Under the pieces are notes generated by a model that had not been told where the DNA came from, made no database searches, and saw only the letters and a list, made by a program, of their open reading frames with translations. A program made the position numbers and the translations under genes. Below, one piece after another: positions 11,612 through 22,798 of a stretch of DNA of 64,000 bases. This DNA is from Lactarius indigo (lineage: Eukaryota > Basidiomycota > Agaricomycetes > Russulales > Russulaceae), in NCBI GenBank assembly GCA_025766275.1, contig JAFKAC010000125.1, forward strand, positions 1-64,000, written 5' to 3'. The number at the start of each line of letters is the position of its first letter. Positions within the stretch are counted from its first letter, which is position 1.

Positions 11612-13055
11612 ATGGGTCACTACTCTCTAAAGAAGACTATTCAAAAACATTATGATTCCGTCAATACGTTGGCTTTCTCTTATGACGGGTCGCTTTTTGC
11701 AAGTGGAAGCCGATGACGGCCTAATTATTATCTTTCATGGGAATGGTAGCGGGCGCGAAGTCCGTCGGTTTCAAGTGAAAGCGCCAGTAACGACACTGCT
11801 TTTGGCGTTCCCGTTTTGGCCATACGCTGGTCGCTGGCGATGCGAGTGGTGACGTGCACACATTAAATCTTGATGGCTCAACCGCTGTAAGTTTCACTTG
11901 AAAAGGTCTAGTCAAGCGTTCCGCCAAGCACATCTTTTATAGGGAAATCCATATTATCATACCATCAACTGTGTGCCCGGCCCCGTTCATTGCATTGCAG
12001 AAAGTGGCGTTTGGCTAGCTATTGGCTCAGGCAGGGTCGTTCAGTTGGTCAAACAAGGAACAATTGGCGTGTTTTCTGCTATCTCTTGGCTGGGAAATTG
12101 TACTAACCGAAGTGTCATAGCTACTTGGGAAAGCGTCCAGCGTCTTCCAGACCCTCCTAAGTTTCCAGAGCTCGATGGGGAGCTCCCAGAACCCATTCCA
12201 CGTTCCCTCCATTTTTTAGGCGGCGGTGACCTCCTCCTGGCAACGTATATGGACCATGGCGTGATGTGAGTCTTTTATCTGTCAGCTACCTAGTAACATC
12301 GGTCTTACGAATGGTTGGTAGTGCATGGAACTTAAAGACACTCGAAATCAGGTGGCGTATCCGCCCTTGTGCGTGTAAAATGTATGAACGGTTCTCTCTA
12401 GCGTCACCTTCGCTTATGAGTGATATAGAGGGTGTTCTGCTGTGTCTTCCAATGGGAAGGTCCTCGCAGTGACCAACCTTTACGACGGCATTGATTGGTA
12501 TTCCTTGAATTCCAACCACTTCATGGATGCTTCGTTCCAGTACACCACACATCACACCATCCCCGACAATGTCATCCTACCCATCACTTTCGTTCATGGC
12601 AATACTGCCGTATTATCAGGGACATCATATGAGTGTGCTCGCATCACCACTGTAAAGGATAGGACACTAGCGGAGAGCCTTCGACATGACTGTAAGTAAT
12701 TCCCTACTTAGGCAAAGTTAGAGACTAAAAGGTTTTTTCAGCATCGGAAGACATTGTGCAAGCCTTGGTACGTGTGGTCACACAGAAATACCGTTGTATA
12801 TCACTTATCCCGCATGTCACTCAGGCATACACCAGTCGGGGAGATTTTCGACAGATTGTGACAGGTGTTGCTGAGAGGGGTGGCGAAACGGAAATCCAGT
12901 ACTGGATGCAGGAGCCCGAGAGTGATACGAAAAAGGCCACAGAATTGAAGTCACACGCGGCACAAGAACCAGGCCGGGTACATCACACCACGCACGTGAG
13001 ATATAGAATCTCAGGCCCTCCCATACCAGCTGAAGCAGCTCCTGGCAGATGCTAG
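11612..13055 (+). pseudogene. WD40 repeat-like protein, six exons, two one-base insertions
   Basis: Exons fit 11612-11886, 11943-12265, 12322-12381, 12429-12691, 12742-12767 and 12825-13055 with GT-AG introns of about 47-57 nt. Phases agree throughout if two extra bases in exon 1 are discounted. One extra A sits in the GGAAGCC context near 11706, which breaks LFASGADDG. One extra T sits in the TTTT run near 11811, which breaks TTLLW. Exon 1 begins MGHYSLKKTIQ and HYDSVNTLAFSYDGS, a beta-propeller blade, and continues with EVRRFQVKAPV and VAGDASGDVHTLNLDGS. Later exons give LASVNLYDG-like text (VLAVTNLYDGIDWYS) and the closing blade DFRQIVTGVAERGGETEIQYW. The stop TAG is at 13053-13055. The family is a common mushroom WD40 protein of unknown role. 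The otherwise perfect splice structure makes this either a very recent pseudogene or an intact gene with assembly errors. Confidence 0.7.
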
Positions 13056-13383
13056 TTCCAACAATCAGTTATTATCACGTGCAGCATAGCAATCCTCTTG
13101 GCCGCAACGCAGTGGGATACGATCACATCGTTCACCAATTGGTCTGAAAACTGGACAAGAGCCGCAGAGGCCAGCGAAACCATAGGTACAGGAACGGGAG
13201 AGGGTTGGGTTGAAGATATGTAGTTGCGTTCATCAACACAACTCGACCAGACTGGCCAGTCTCAAGAGTGTACTCGGACTGGCATCGAATTGACATATTA
13301 TCGTTTGTAGTTGTATCATAGTAAACTTGATCAGATTGTGGCTCACTCATACGAGACTTTTATTCATGTGAACAAATATTTCT
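13056..13383. other. Intergenic, nothing supported
   Basis: A minus-strand frame at 13350-13132 has no recognisable domain. Nothing else is seen before the tandem duplication. Confidence 0.3.
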
Positions 13384-13499
13384 AGCGACTGGTTTTGTGC
13401 GCACTACTTTCACGACGCACAACAGCCTCCCCCTTTGCTTCCCACACACAATTTCATTTTCGTCTGTGATTCGGATACAACAGTCCAAATAGGGTCATG
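13384..13499. repeat. Diverged tandem duplication, copy 1
   Basis: AGCGACTGGTTTTGTGCGCA, ACGACGCACAAC, CAATTTCATTTTCGT and GATTCGGATAC recur in order at 13590-13704, about 205 bp downstream. Confidence 0.7.
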
Positions 13500-13589
13500 T
13501 TTACTTGACTTGCTTCGTGCACGTCGATTTTTTTTCTTTGTTTTTCTCTGGCTTGCGTTGAGGCATCTGTGCAGTACTGTATTCTTGCC

Positions 13590-13704
13590 GGCGGCTGGTA
13601 TTGTGCACACTACTTCGACGCACGACATCTCCCCTCGTCGGGAATCAAACAATTTCATTTTTGTTTCTGATTCGGACACAGGAGTCAGTTTGATCGGGTC
13701 TATG
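13590..13704. repeat. Diverged tandem duplication, copy 2
   Basis: GGCGGCTGGTATTGTGCACA, TCGACGCACGAC, CAATTTCATTTTTGT and GATTCGGACAC match copy 1. A long plus-strand frame (13435-14241) spans both copies but has no other protein-like content. Confidence 0.7.
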
Positions 13705-13892
13705 CCATACAATGTTGTGGCGTTCTGGGCCCGAAATCACGCATTTTCGGTACTTTCGGTCTCGGTCCGGCGTCACATGGTTCAGTCGCCGTTGGTAACG
13801 CTCCCGCCATCTCGTTCATCATTCCAGTCTCGCGCTCCCATGGCGTCGCTCTCGCCATCGATCTCCACGCCATCCTCCATCCCTCTCGCTCT

Positions 13893-13893
<1 letters not shown>

Positions 13894-13929
<36 letters not shown>

Positions 13930-13937
13930 CTCTCTCC
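13894..13937. repeat. (CA)n microsatellite followed by (TC)n
   Basis: About 33 nt of CA dinucleotide from 13894 to 13926 runs directly into a short TC run ending near 13937. Confidence 0.9.
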
Positions 13938-16227
13938 TTCCCTCTCTGTCGCTCATTACATTTCTCACCCATACGCTCACCCTCGCCTCACTCCGCAAAT
14001 GGACGACACCGATCGACATTCGAAGACAGGCCGTACGCCTTGTGTCGTCCTTGTCTCTCAACACCCTATCTCTGTTGCATCGCCCATATCACTTGTCCGT
14101 TTCAAGATGTCAAGATCGCAGCTCGCCCTGCTCTCGCTTCCCCAGGTTGGACTCGGAAAAGAAAAGATTATATTGTCGTGCGTCATAGTGTCTCGGCCCC
14201 CTTTGTTATTTTCATATGCTCGCTACCTGTCACTTAGATAATGCGTTTTGATTGCTCGTGTTCGCGCTCATCTCCCTTTGACTCGCTCGCATCTGTTCGC
14301 TCTCACTCTGCCCGTCGTATTGTCCCCTCTGTTCCCCTATTCTTACTCTCATTACTTTTACTTGGACTCGGAATGCGTCGTATACTGGCTCACATGTATA
14401 TAATCCATTCCCTCCATTCCCTCTTCGCTCGTTAATAGCAGTGTCGTGTTTTCCCCTCTCCATCTCATCCTGCGTGCCGCGTGACTCGGTTCGAAGTTAG
14501 GCCCTACCGCGGGCACTTGAACTCGTTGACGACTCTGTCTGCCACTTCGGATGCATCTCCTCTCGTTTCATTTCGTCTTCCCGCCATCACCATTCGCTCT
14601 CGCCCTCGTCCGTTCGCGATCGCACCGGCTCTCGCCACCGCGAACGCTTCCTACTTGGCTCACTTTCACCTATCTAACCACTGCGGGATCCCCTCCGCCT
14701 TCGGACTCAAACGGACTCGGCTCCAGCACCATACAACGGGCACGTACGTCGACCGCTTTCGGTCCAACAACCCCCCCCCCCGAGGCACGGGAGTGCCAGT
14801 GTGGGTACCAGACCAGATCATCACTTCACATAATCCACTCCTGCATACGCTTCAACGCGGCACGGTGCCAGGCCCACATTCCAACAACCCCACTCGCTTC
14901 TCCCGCGTCATTGGCCCGGGAAGGGACGACGCCGAACGCATACAGGAGAGCCACGCGCTCACGAAGCCGGCTCGTGGAAGGAGGATCCCCCGGAACCTGA
15001 CTGAGGAGGCAGGGAAAACCCCCACGCGAGTCTCGTACACGAAAATTTTGGCATCTAACGTGCAGCCCTACCTTCCCTTGCGAAGTCTTGGGGCTAACTG
15101 CTTAAGATGCCCCACCCATGTTTTTCTCCTTCGCTCAGTTCTGGTAACGAGGGCACCCCCTATTAGGTACAATCCTTGTAAATGTAGCAGGCTACGTCCG
15201 GTCTAAACCTCGGGCTTGTACTCCGGGATATAAACAGTTCAAAAAAAAAAGTCTGACAGTAACAATGTGGATCGTTATTCCTAGAAGAACGAATAGGAGG
15301 GATAGGGGATACGCACACACCAATGTCACACCACACTAAACAGCTCGAATTTGAAATAGGGTCAAACACGCCTCCCACAAGCAAGGTTTCAGTTGCAGCC
15401 ACGTCGACGCCAGTAATTCACAGTGTCCTGTGGCACAGGCACCTTGTTTCACAAAATTGCATTTCATGTGTGGAGTGCATATCCAGATTAAAAGATAGGA
15501 GCACTCCCGAGGAGTAGCGAGTTTGTGCCTTCCATTTTCCCAGAATCATACAATAACACTTTACACTCCGATGTTGGTAATGGTTAGCCGAAGCTTACTG
15601 TAATTTTCTCTTTCCTCCGCTAGCCGAAAACCCATTTGTCGAGTGCCTGGTTTCACAGAGGCAAGAGGCGATACGATGATGTGAGCGCAGTCTGAGCGAA
15701 CAAAGACGGCACGAGGCGCTGGGGACAGTGCGGCCTGTCTACGAACCTGGGGGCTGTCATTGATTTTCAATTGACTGCAGACCGAATGCTGCCAGTATGC
15801 CATATATTGCCGGCTTGCGGCTCTTGCTGGGTGCCGCCAGCCATCGTGACGCTCGCAGTGGGGTTGAACCCCGCTCTTAAGTACTTGACTTGAACTTTCG
15901 TAGTTACTCTGTAAAATGCAGGTTGTCTGCTGTAGAAGAAGATGGACGTGCCTGGTAAAATTGACGACCGCTGTTTCGGGCTTTGCTCGTGTTTCACACG
16001 TTTGCCGTAATTTTCAACAATTGTCATCCACCTGCTTGCTGAGCGCTGAGCGCTGAACCGGTATCCCTCCACTCATACAACTCGGATACACCCGAGTTGA
16101 GATGGATGGGCAAGTTCGGAGTACAATTCCTGAGAGAAAGACATGATAGAAGTGGGAACAATGGCAAAGAATTGAAACTACGGCCTATTAAAGGCTTGCA
16201 TCGTATCGAAGATATAATCGACTTACC
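13938..16227. other. C-rich unassigned DNA
   Basis: A 241-codon frame at 14481-15206 is rich in Pro, Arg, Ser and Thr, with no domain, and looks like an open frame in C-rich DNA. A minus-strand frame at 16072-15767 has somewhat protein-like text (KYLRAGFNPTASVTMAGG) but no known family. Repeats of CTCGTT and CTCTC words resemble the stretches at 20.7-22.4 and 31.4-32.1 kb. Confidence 0.3.
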
Positions 16228-19227
16228 ATGAAGCGGCCTTCCGACCCAAGTTCTGCTTTGACTCCCGAGTCAAAGCACGCAAAGCTGGCACCTCCGTCCT
16301 CTCCGGTGCTCCGCATTCCTATTACGCACACTCCTGAATTTAAGCATAAAATTACAAAGCTTCGAAGAAGAAGATACTCATGGGCAGTCCAAGCTCAGCA
16401 AGATTTATGCGGCCGTTCGTCCAAGTGCTGTGATATTACTTGGTAACGAGGACGTCATCGAGGAGGACAGGTTTTATAAGAAACGTTCGAGAGCAAAGCG
16501 TAGATTTCTATGACGTGTTGAGAAAGGCGGTGCAGGTGGAAGCGTGTGAGGGGGACATTGTCGCTCTAATCACTCATAGTAAGTTATGTGCACTTTTGTC
16601 CTCAGATGGCTCCAGTCATAAATGTTTTTCAGGTGTAATGAAGACCAGTCGACCCGAGAAGAGTGGATTACTGTGTAAGCTGACCTGTTATTCCTTGCAA
16701 CACTTTGGTAATGTCCCACAGATCCACTCGAGCCTCCGGCAAGGAAAGTTTCTATGGAGTCGCAGAATAGGGGTAAGTCCCAACCTTTCAAACGTAGCAT
16801 CTTACATCATTGTCAGTAGCCATCGAAAATTCTTGGACCGCAAAATTTGTCAACCCATCTCCGCTCGAGGGCCTAAAAGAGCACATCGCTGAACAACTTG
16901 AATTGGGGTTGTCTTCAACCACAGCAACCGTATGGGCGCTACTGTTCAATTATCCAGTCATCTGGGATGGGAAAATCGCGCCTGCTCGACGAGTTCTCGA
17001 AGAGCTATTTTATGATCCCCATTAACCTACGTCATTCAGAGGGTCAAGGTACGTACGTCCTATCACTTTTTGTTCTATGGCTCACCAGACCTATCTCGAA
17101 GGCTATCCCCCTGCCGACCACAAGGTTCGCAACTTTCTCACGGACTGGTGGTCGAGTAATCCCACATTCATCGGCCAAATACCTCATGCAACACTTCCTC
17201 CTCGCGTTGTTCGATAAGACCTGCGGTGGTCCTGAAAGAGATGGGTCCTACCAAATTTGAACGAATACAAAATTTCCGGGACTTCATGTCGAAAGACCAA
17301 TCAATGGGCTCTGCCGGGAAGAACAGGAATAAGTTCTACGAGGAAGTGATTGCTAAGGCATCTGTACGTCGCATGTTTCTTCATGCGTTTCGTTCCCTTT
17401 AACACCACTGGTTTCAAAGGAATACGAGTCTCATGGCGAGTTAGGCGGCGCTGAATTATCGACAGCACTGAAGGCCCTCCAAAATGTGCTTAATTCTGGC
17501 GATAAAAAATCGTTTGAACACTCCATCTACATCGGAAACGATCCTCCTGGAGATGAGAGTAGTAGAGTTGTTGACATCTTCGTCGCGTTCGATGAAGCCC
17601 ATACAGCTAGCGGATTCCTTCGACGACCAGAATGAATCTCGTTTTGTTGTCCTTCGACGTATACTTAGTTCAATCTCATCGGAGCCGCTCTTCTCGTTCT
17701 TTCTTTCCACCACTGGCAAGATCACGCAATTTGGTCAGCCACGTGGTCAGGACGCATCCAATCGCATCAATGAGGGCAAACTCACAACACCCCGCCCCTA
17801 CATTTACCTCGGATTTGACCAGCTCATGCAAAGTCAGAAGGTTTTAGTTCGATGGACGACTCTTGACCACGTCACCTCCCTAGAGTGTATTGCTCACATG
17901 GGAAGGCCACTGTAAGTCACATTTTTTTGTGTCTCCTACAGTTCCTCATATTTTCTAGATGGGGTACACGCTATGACCACGGCAATGAGGAAATCCTGTG
18001 TGAATCTACTCGACTTTGCCGTTCAAAAGCTATTGTGTGGGAAACCAGGAGATAAAAGTCTCACGGAAGCTCAGATGTACGCGGTGTTGTCGCAGCGCTT
18101 AGCGCTTGATATCAACACACCCCAATACCTCTTCAACTCAGCAAGCCCCCTCGACGCCATGCGAACCATGCATGAACAAATAGCGAACCACATGCGCGTC
18201 TGCGTGGCGGTTGGAGGTGGAATCGAATCTCTGCGCGGCATTGCGCCATCTGAGCCCATCCTCTCGGAGGCGGCGTCTGATATCATGTTATCCAAGGAAT
18301 TCGACTTGCCTCGTGCCCTGTCATTGGTCCTGACTGGGTTCAGCGTAGACCAAGGAGATCGCGGAGAATTATTGGTGGCCGCTTTCTTCACTTGGGCCCG
18401 TGACAGGGCTATCAAACAACAACTTCCTCGACCTAGGGAACGGGTTTGTTTTCATTTCCTGGTCAACGATCTCTTCGAACATTTGTTTTCTAAACCAACA
18501 TTCGAAAGGATGTCGGACTTCTTGCCGTCCCTCTGTTACACAAGGCCACAAGAGACTGTTCGGAAAAGTGTTTGGAAAAGGACAGGCCACGATGCACTTT
18601 AATCACGTCGTCAAACCACAGGTACAGAAGCTTCTGGCGCGTCGATTTCTCCTTTATTTCATGACGCGCGGTGCGGCTGCTTTAGGCGCCAACTGTCAAC
18701 CCAGATTTGACTGCCGTGTACCCATACTTATACGACAGCTTCGACCTCGACGTCAAGAAAGTCGGTTTTATAATCGTTCAAGTCAAGAACGATTCAAACA
18801 CCTCTCGATCCGACGACCTCAAAATATTTCAAAATATGGATCCCTTCAAATGTGGCATCCTCGATCTTTCCGATACGGAGGATGGTCAATTTCCCATTCC
18901 AATCATCCGCATCGTATTCTCCATCTCTGGCCCAGATAGCATCACTTGCATGGACTATAACAAACCATTCGGATGGTGCAGGTGAGCCTTGGAAAGGACG
19001 GACAACCGCTGTTCACATCCTACGACTTCATGTGCTCAGGGATTGGCCTTTTTGGACCAGTAGGAGACTCGCTTGAGGTCTGGAGAGCGTTGGTGAATAA
19101 GCTGAATCAGTGGAGTTCATTCTACAATGTGCCGGTGCCTAATGTACTTCGTTCTCAACTCCCTGGTTGTGGGGACGGTGAAGGGCATTTCAACTCTTGG
19201 TTGGGTGTGCCTGCATTTCCGAAATAA
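16228..19227 (+). pseudogene. P-loop ATPase with C-terminal nuclease-like domain (Crinkler/CR-type-like), frameshifted
   Basis: ATG at 16228 starts MKRPSDPSSALTPESKHAKL. Later blocks are KLSKIYAAVRPSAVILLGNE, DFYDVLRKAVQVEACEGDIV and, after introns, a Walker A motif SSGMGKS (16958-16978). Next come LRHSEGQG, a GTACGT intron and GYPPADHKVRNFL. Walker B is VAFDEAH within 17573-17602. A long conserved helical block follows (QRLALDINTPQYL, GIESLRGIAPSEPILSEAAS, DQGDRGELLVAAFFTWARD). The last domain (about 18610-18960) has HFNHVVKPQVQKLLARR, PYLYDSFDLD and VGFIIVQVKND, which resembles a PD-(D/E)XK-type fold. The ATPase plus nuclease layout matches the fungal CR-type proteins linked to Crinkler effectors; that link is from memory. 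Frame shifts are visible near 16370, 16490, 16915, 17205 and in later exons. The native role is unknown, and the copy here is probably not functional as read. Confidence 0.6.
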
Positions 19228-19707
19228 CCTGTACTGTTACGTTACAGTAGTACTGTATAACATAATACGTATGCTTGTCACAATATCGTATTTCGGGCTT
19301 CGGGCGAATTTTGTTGACACGACTGACCCAATCACTGGCACAGGCATTGAGGGTGTCTCAAACTCAATTGTGGTGTATAAACGAATATGTACAGGCACGA
19401 AGGTGTATGCACCTCATACGCAGCTATTCATTCTGTCCGTGCCCGTGCGTTCTTATTGTATTGTCTCGACTCCAGTGTTTCAGGCCGTAATCGAGCCTCT
19501 GGGTTCTATCCCCGGCGTCGCAAGTGCTACATCCTCCGGGGGTGCCCACGCTGGTTATCAAATGTGCCAGCGACCATTTCGGCTCCAGTTCTGGGAGCTG
19601 GCTACACCTTCATTTGGTACTCCTCTCGGTCTGACTCAAGCATTCAGTCACCACCCATGATCCCCCAATCCAAGACTGGTATGTTCATTTTGACTGCACT
19701 CACGGTA
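19228..19707. other. Unassigned spacer
   Basis: Overlapping plus-strand frames run through here but none has a domain. The 3' part may be a decayed remnant of a transposase tail that precedes the repeat at 19708. Confidence 0.3.
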
Positions 19708-20254
19708 GATTTTTGTGCCGGAACTGTGTTCGTGCCCACCTGTCATCGATGTCATCATTGAATGTTATTGAACCCTGGATATTATTTGTCACCCCTCAAA
19801 ATCAGTGGGCATGAAGTGATACATATTCTTCCAATGGACAGGGTACAGGTTATATCCGAATTGACTGGCGCAATGGGACACATGGCGAAGGAATTTCGAC
19901 CAACAGCTCATGCAGGCAGTGCTTCATGCTGCACAGAAGACCTCGACGTAGACGACCTGACTGAGGAATGAGTCACCATCGCCGACTAATCTTGCTAGTG
20001 GCAAGCAATATCTAAAGCCTGACGGCCGAAGGTGAGCGTAAATACGACTTGCATAACATTCGAGATTTAACACACACAAAGACACGTAGGAAGGTGGTTT
20101 CGAGAGAATAAATTCGTGAGAGATTATGATTACGATCTGATGTATACACAGGGACAGGATTGAGATAATCTGAGTACGGGATACACTAAACGACTTTCGT
20201 AGCAAATGACCTCACAAGGCGCAAAATGGAAGTACACGAGGGAACGTGAGGTGA
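19708..20254 (+). repeat. Copy of the Plavaka-like transposase 3' end
   Basis: From GATTTTTGTGCCGGAAC to GGAACGTGAGGTGA this block matches 26700-27340 almost base for base, apart from point changes, small indels and a roughly 95-bp stretch absent here (around 19978). The plus strand carries the same transposase C-terminal text, with ISGHEVIHILPMD and DLDVDDLTEE. This looks like the tail of a second, otherwise lost element. Confidence 0.75.
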
Positions 20255-21029
20255 CGGCGAAATCACACAGTAAACATAGACAACCCGTGCAAGTAGTTTG
20301 AGATAATCACGTTTGAGCGATAAGAGGAAGCCAGTGGTTCCAAGAGATTCAAGACGCATCAAAAAGAGGAGGAAAGAGGAAGTGATAGTAAGTCCACCTG
20401 AGACAGAAGGTAATGACGCGGGCGAAAGGAAGAGCGAAGAGAGGGAGGAATGGAAAGTTTAACAAAGAGAGCGGGAGGACACGTCGAGGATGGCATACGT
20501 GCAGGTGTAGGATTGTAGATTAAGCGGAAGGAATGGGTAGGAGCAGAATGAGCACCCTTGAACAGAGGAAGCGGAAGCCTGAGGACAGAGCGATGGACAC
20601 CGCCACGGTCCGGTGGAGGCTGGCGGAACTGACGGACCAATGCTCATGTTTGGTTGACAGTCGGTTGACGTTTCGACTGTCTAGTTGAAGTATCTCTGGC
20701 CATCACCCACGTTCCACTACTACTGTACCACCTCTCGTTCTCCCTCCTCCATGATGTCTCTGCTACTGGCTCTGCTAGTTATCTCTCTCACCTGAACGAC
20801 TCCCTTCACGAGCAATCTCGACGCGCACTCTGATGGCCTCGGTGGGAGCGTTCGTTGCTCTCCCGTCCCTCTCCTCAGGCCTAGAGTACCCCGTCTTCAA
20901 GATTTTCAAGCTCCTCAAAAAGTTCCCCTCGACGCACCGTCTGGCCGTTTCGGTGGGTGCTTTCGCTGCTCTCTTTCCTGTGCCTCGGTGACGCTCACCA
21001 CCTCATCGTTCGCTCTACCTCTACCCCAA

Positions 21030-21350
21030 ACCACCAGTAAGGGTCTACTTCTCCTGCGTTGATGCAGACAAAGAAATGAGTCATCCTCTAGATTCGGGGC
21101 ATGCGGTCACCACTCTCAAGAACCACTCTTCCCGACAGCACAGATTTCTGGGCCAGGAGGCTTGATTCTTGATTCTTGATTCCTACTCCGTGCCCCCCTC
21201 CGCCGTCGTTGTGACCCGACCGTTAGGCTGCCACTCTCTTGTGCTATCGTAGAGGTGCTGCGGCGGCAGCGAGCTGTGTCGCGATACCTTTGGCACTTGG
21301 GGGCACGTCCAAGCCTGCTGCAAGAGGAAAGTGGGTCAGGGCAGGAGTGG
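21030..21350. repeat. Dispersed repeat, copy 1 of 2
   Basis: Ordered matches to 31845-32160 include GGTCTACTTCTCC against AGTCTACCTCTCC, GCGGTCACCACTCTC against GTGGTCACCACTCTC, CCGCCGTCGTTGTGACCCGA against a similar CCGTCGTCATTACGG stretch, and GGGCAGGAGTGG near the end. Identity is moderate. Confidence 0.55.
21162..21182. repeat. (TTGATTC)3 array
   Basis: Three exact 7-mer units in tandem. Confidence 0.85.
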
Positions 21351-22798
21351 TGAACCGCCGCCCAATCGCGGGTCTGTTGCGACGAGTGGATGGTCCATAT
21401 CGGTACGTGTTCCGCGTATTTCTCTGACGATTCTGGCACTCACGAATGATTTCTCCAGGACTCGAGGCGGCACTCTTGATGGAGCTCACTTGCTTGTTTT
21501 CAGGATGGTCCCCGACTTTCGTAGTCCAGATCACATTCACTTCAATACAGTGTAGACGATGTCTTTATCTCGTTCAACGTACTCACTCCTGATTATCCCT
21601 AACACAGGGCCATCAGTTGTTCGTTGTTTTGAATTTTTATGTCATGCCCACATCTCTGTGTTTCTGTCCTGCTTCTGTCCTCGACTCATGAGACCTATTT
21701 CTTTTTTCTTGAAACCCCTGGGACATTCTAGACGGTCGGATGTGCTAGCTTCCATCGTGAGTGTACCTCGGTGGTTTCTCACCATGTACGCTGATGTATC
21801 CAAACCTCAGATCTCATCTATACGGGGTTCCATATACCCGGGCACGAGGCCGACCATCCCCCGGCTGACATTGTCTTTGATCCATCACCGTCATGCCTGC
21901 CCGACGGCTATGGCCTTGATTGCCATTAGGCTTTTGCGACAGTGACCCTGCCGCACGCTTGTGATTCACACGTCAATCCGTTAGGCTTACACATCGTGTC
22001 ACGACTAGGACATTCGGCAGATTCTGATGTCCAACCCAGAAGGAGAGTGGTACTACGGTCACGGTCCCAAATGTCATGGTTTGCCTGTTACTGTAATCCC
22101 GAACTTGCGGGGGACCGGATCAGGGCCGGTTCCCGAGAGGATTCGTCCTCGCCTCAGCGCGGACGTCTCGTTGCCCTAATTTGTGGACTACGACCTTCGG
22201 TCGTTACTGTACCTCGTCCCCCGTTCCTTCCCTATTCGATTACCAATGTTTCTATAAGATACTCTCTCGGATCAAGCGCGAGCACGCCGAGCCCAACGAC
22301 ACAAGGGTGACGCTACACACTGCTCTCTACCTCGCCAGCCTCGATTCCCCCTTATCACATTCATTTTCGGCCTCGGTCCACTTTTCTTACTATACACCTG
22401 ACTTGTCTCTAAGACCCTGCGTCTCGATTTGTGTCCTGTGACTCTGCATCTTGACGACGCGTTTATGTTTACGCCTGATGGTTCGTGTTACTCACTTTCA
22501 TTCTATTTACAAATTATGCAGTAGTGTAAAATGTACTCAGTGGACTGTGAATGCAACTCAGAGGAGTGTTCTCAAATCCAGTCCAACTGTCTGTCTTCAG
22601 CGCTCTCAAATTCTGCTCGTATAACTCTTTTATTCTCAAGCTTTCGGCGCTGCGCACTCACGTGTGATGCGTTACATAATCTCGTTACACTTGCACTAAG
22701 TACTCTGATACTTTCCTACTACTCTTAATGTTGGTTGGTAACAATGATACGGCGATTCCGGGAGTGTTAATTGGAAAATTCGAAGTTATGTAATCGAG

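Larger units (their letters stand above)
20255..22798. other. C-rich unassigned DNA between transposase copies
   Basis: No coding region could be supported. It contains a (TTGATTC)3 array at 21162-21182 and a block at 21030-21350 that recurs at 31845-32160. The 5' end of the Plavaka-like element probably lies here, but no terminal inverted repeat was recognised. Confidence 0.35.

Noticed and set aside
13590..13660. Possible tRNA-like segment
   Set aside because: A GTTTGATTC word suggests a T loop but the flanking stem does not pair and no anticodon arm is visible.
13435..14241. 268-codon plus-strand frame
   Set aside because: It spans both copies of a tandem duplication and a CA microsatellite, and has no domain. 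The open frame is explained by low-stop C-rich DNA.
14481..15206. 241-codon plus-strand frame
   Set aside because: Pro/Arg/Ser/Thr-rich composition in C-rich DNA, no family resemblance and no splice context.
19924..20205. Minus-strand frame in the transposase 3' repeat, also present at 27046-27234
   Set aside because: Present in both copies only because the DNA is duplicated. It is antisense to the transposase tail and has no domain.
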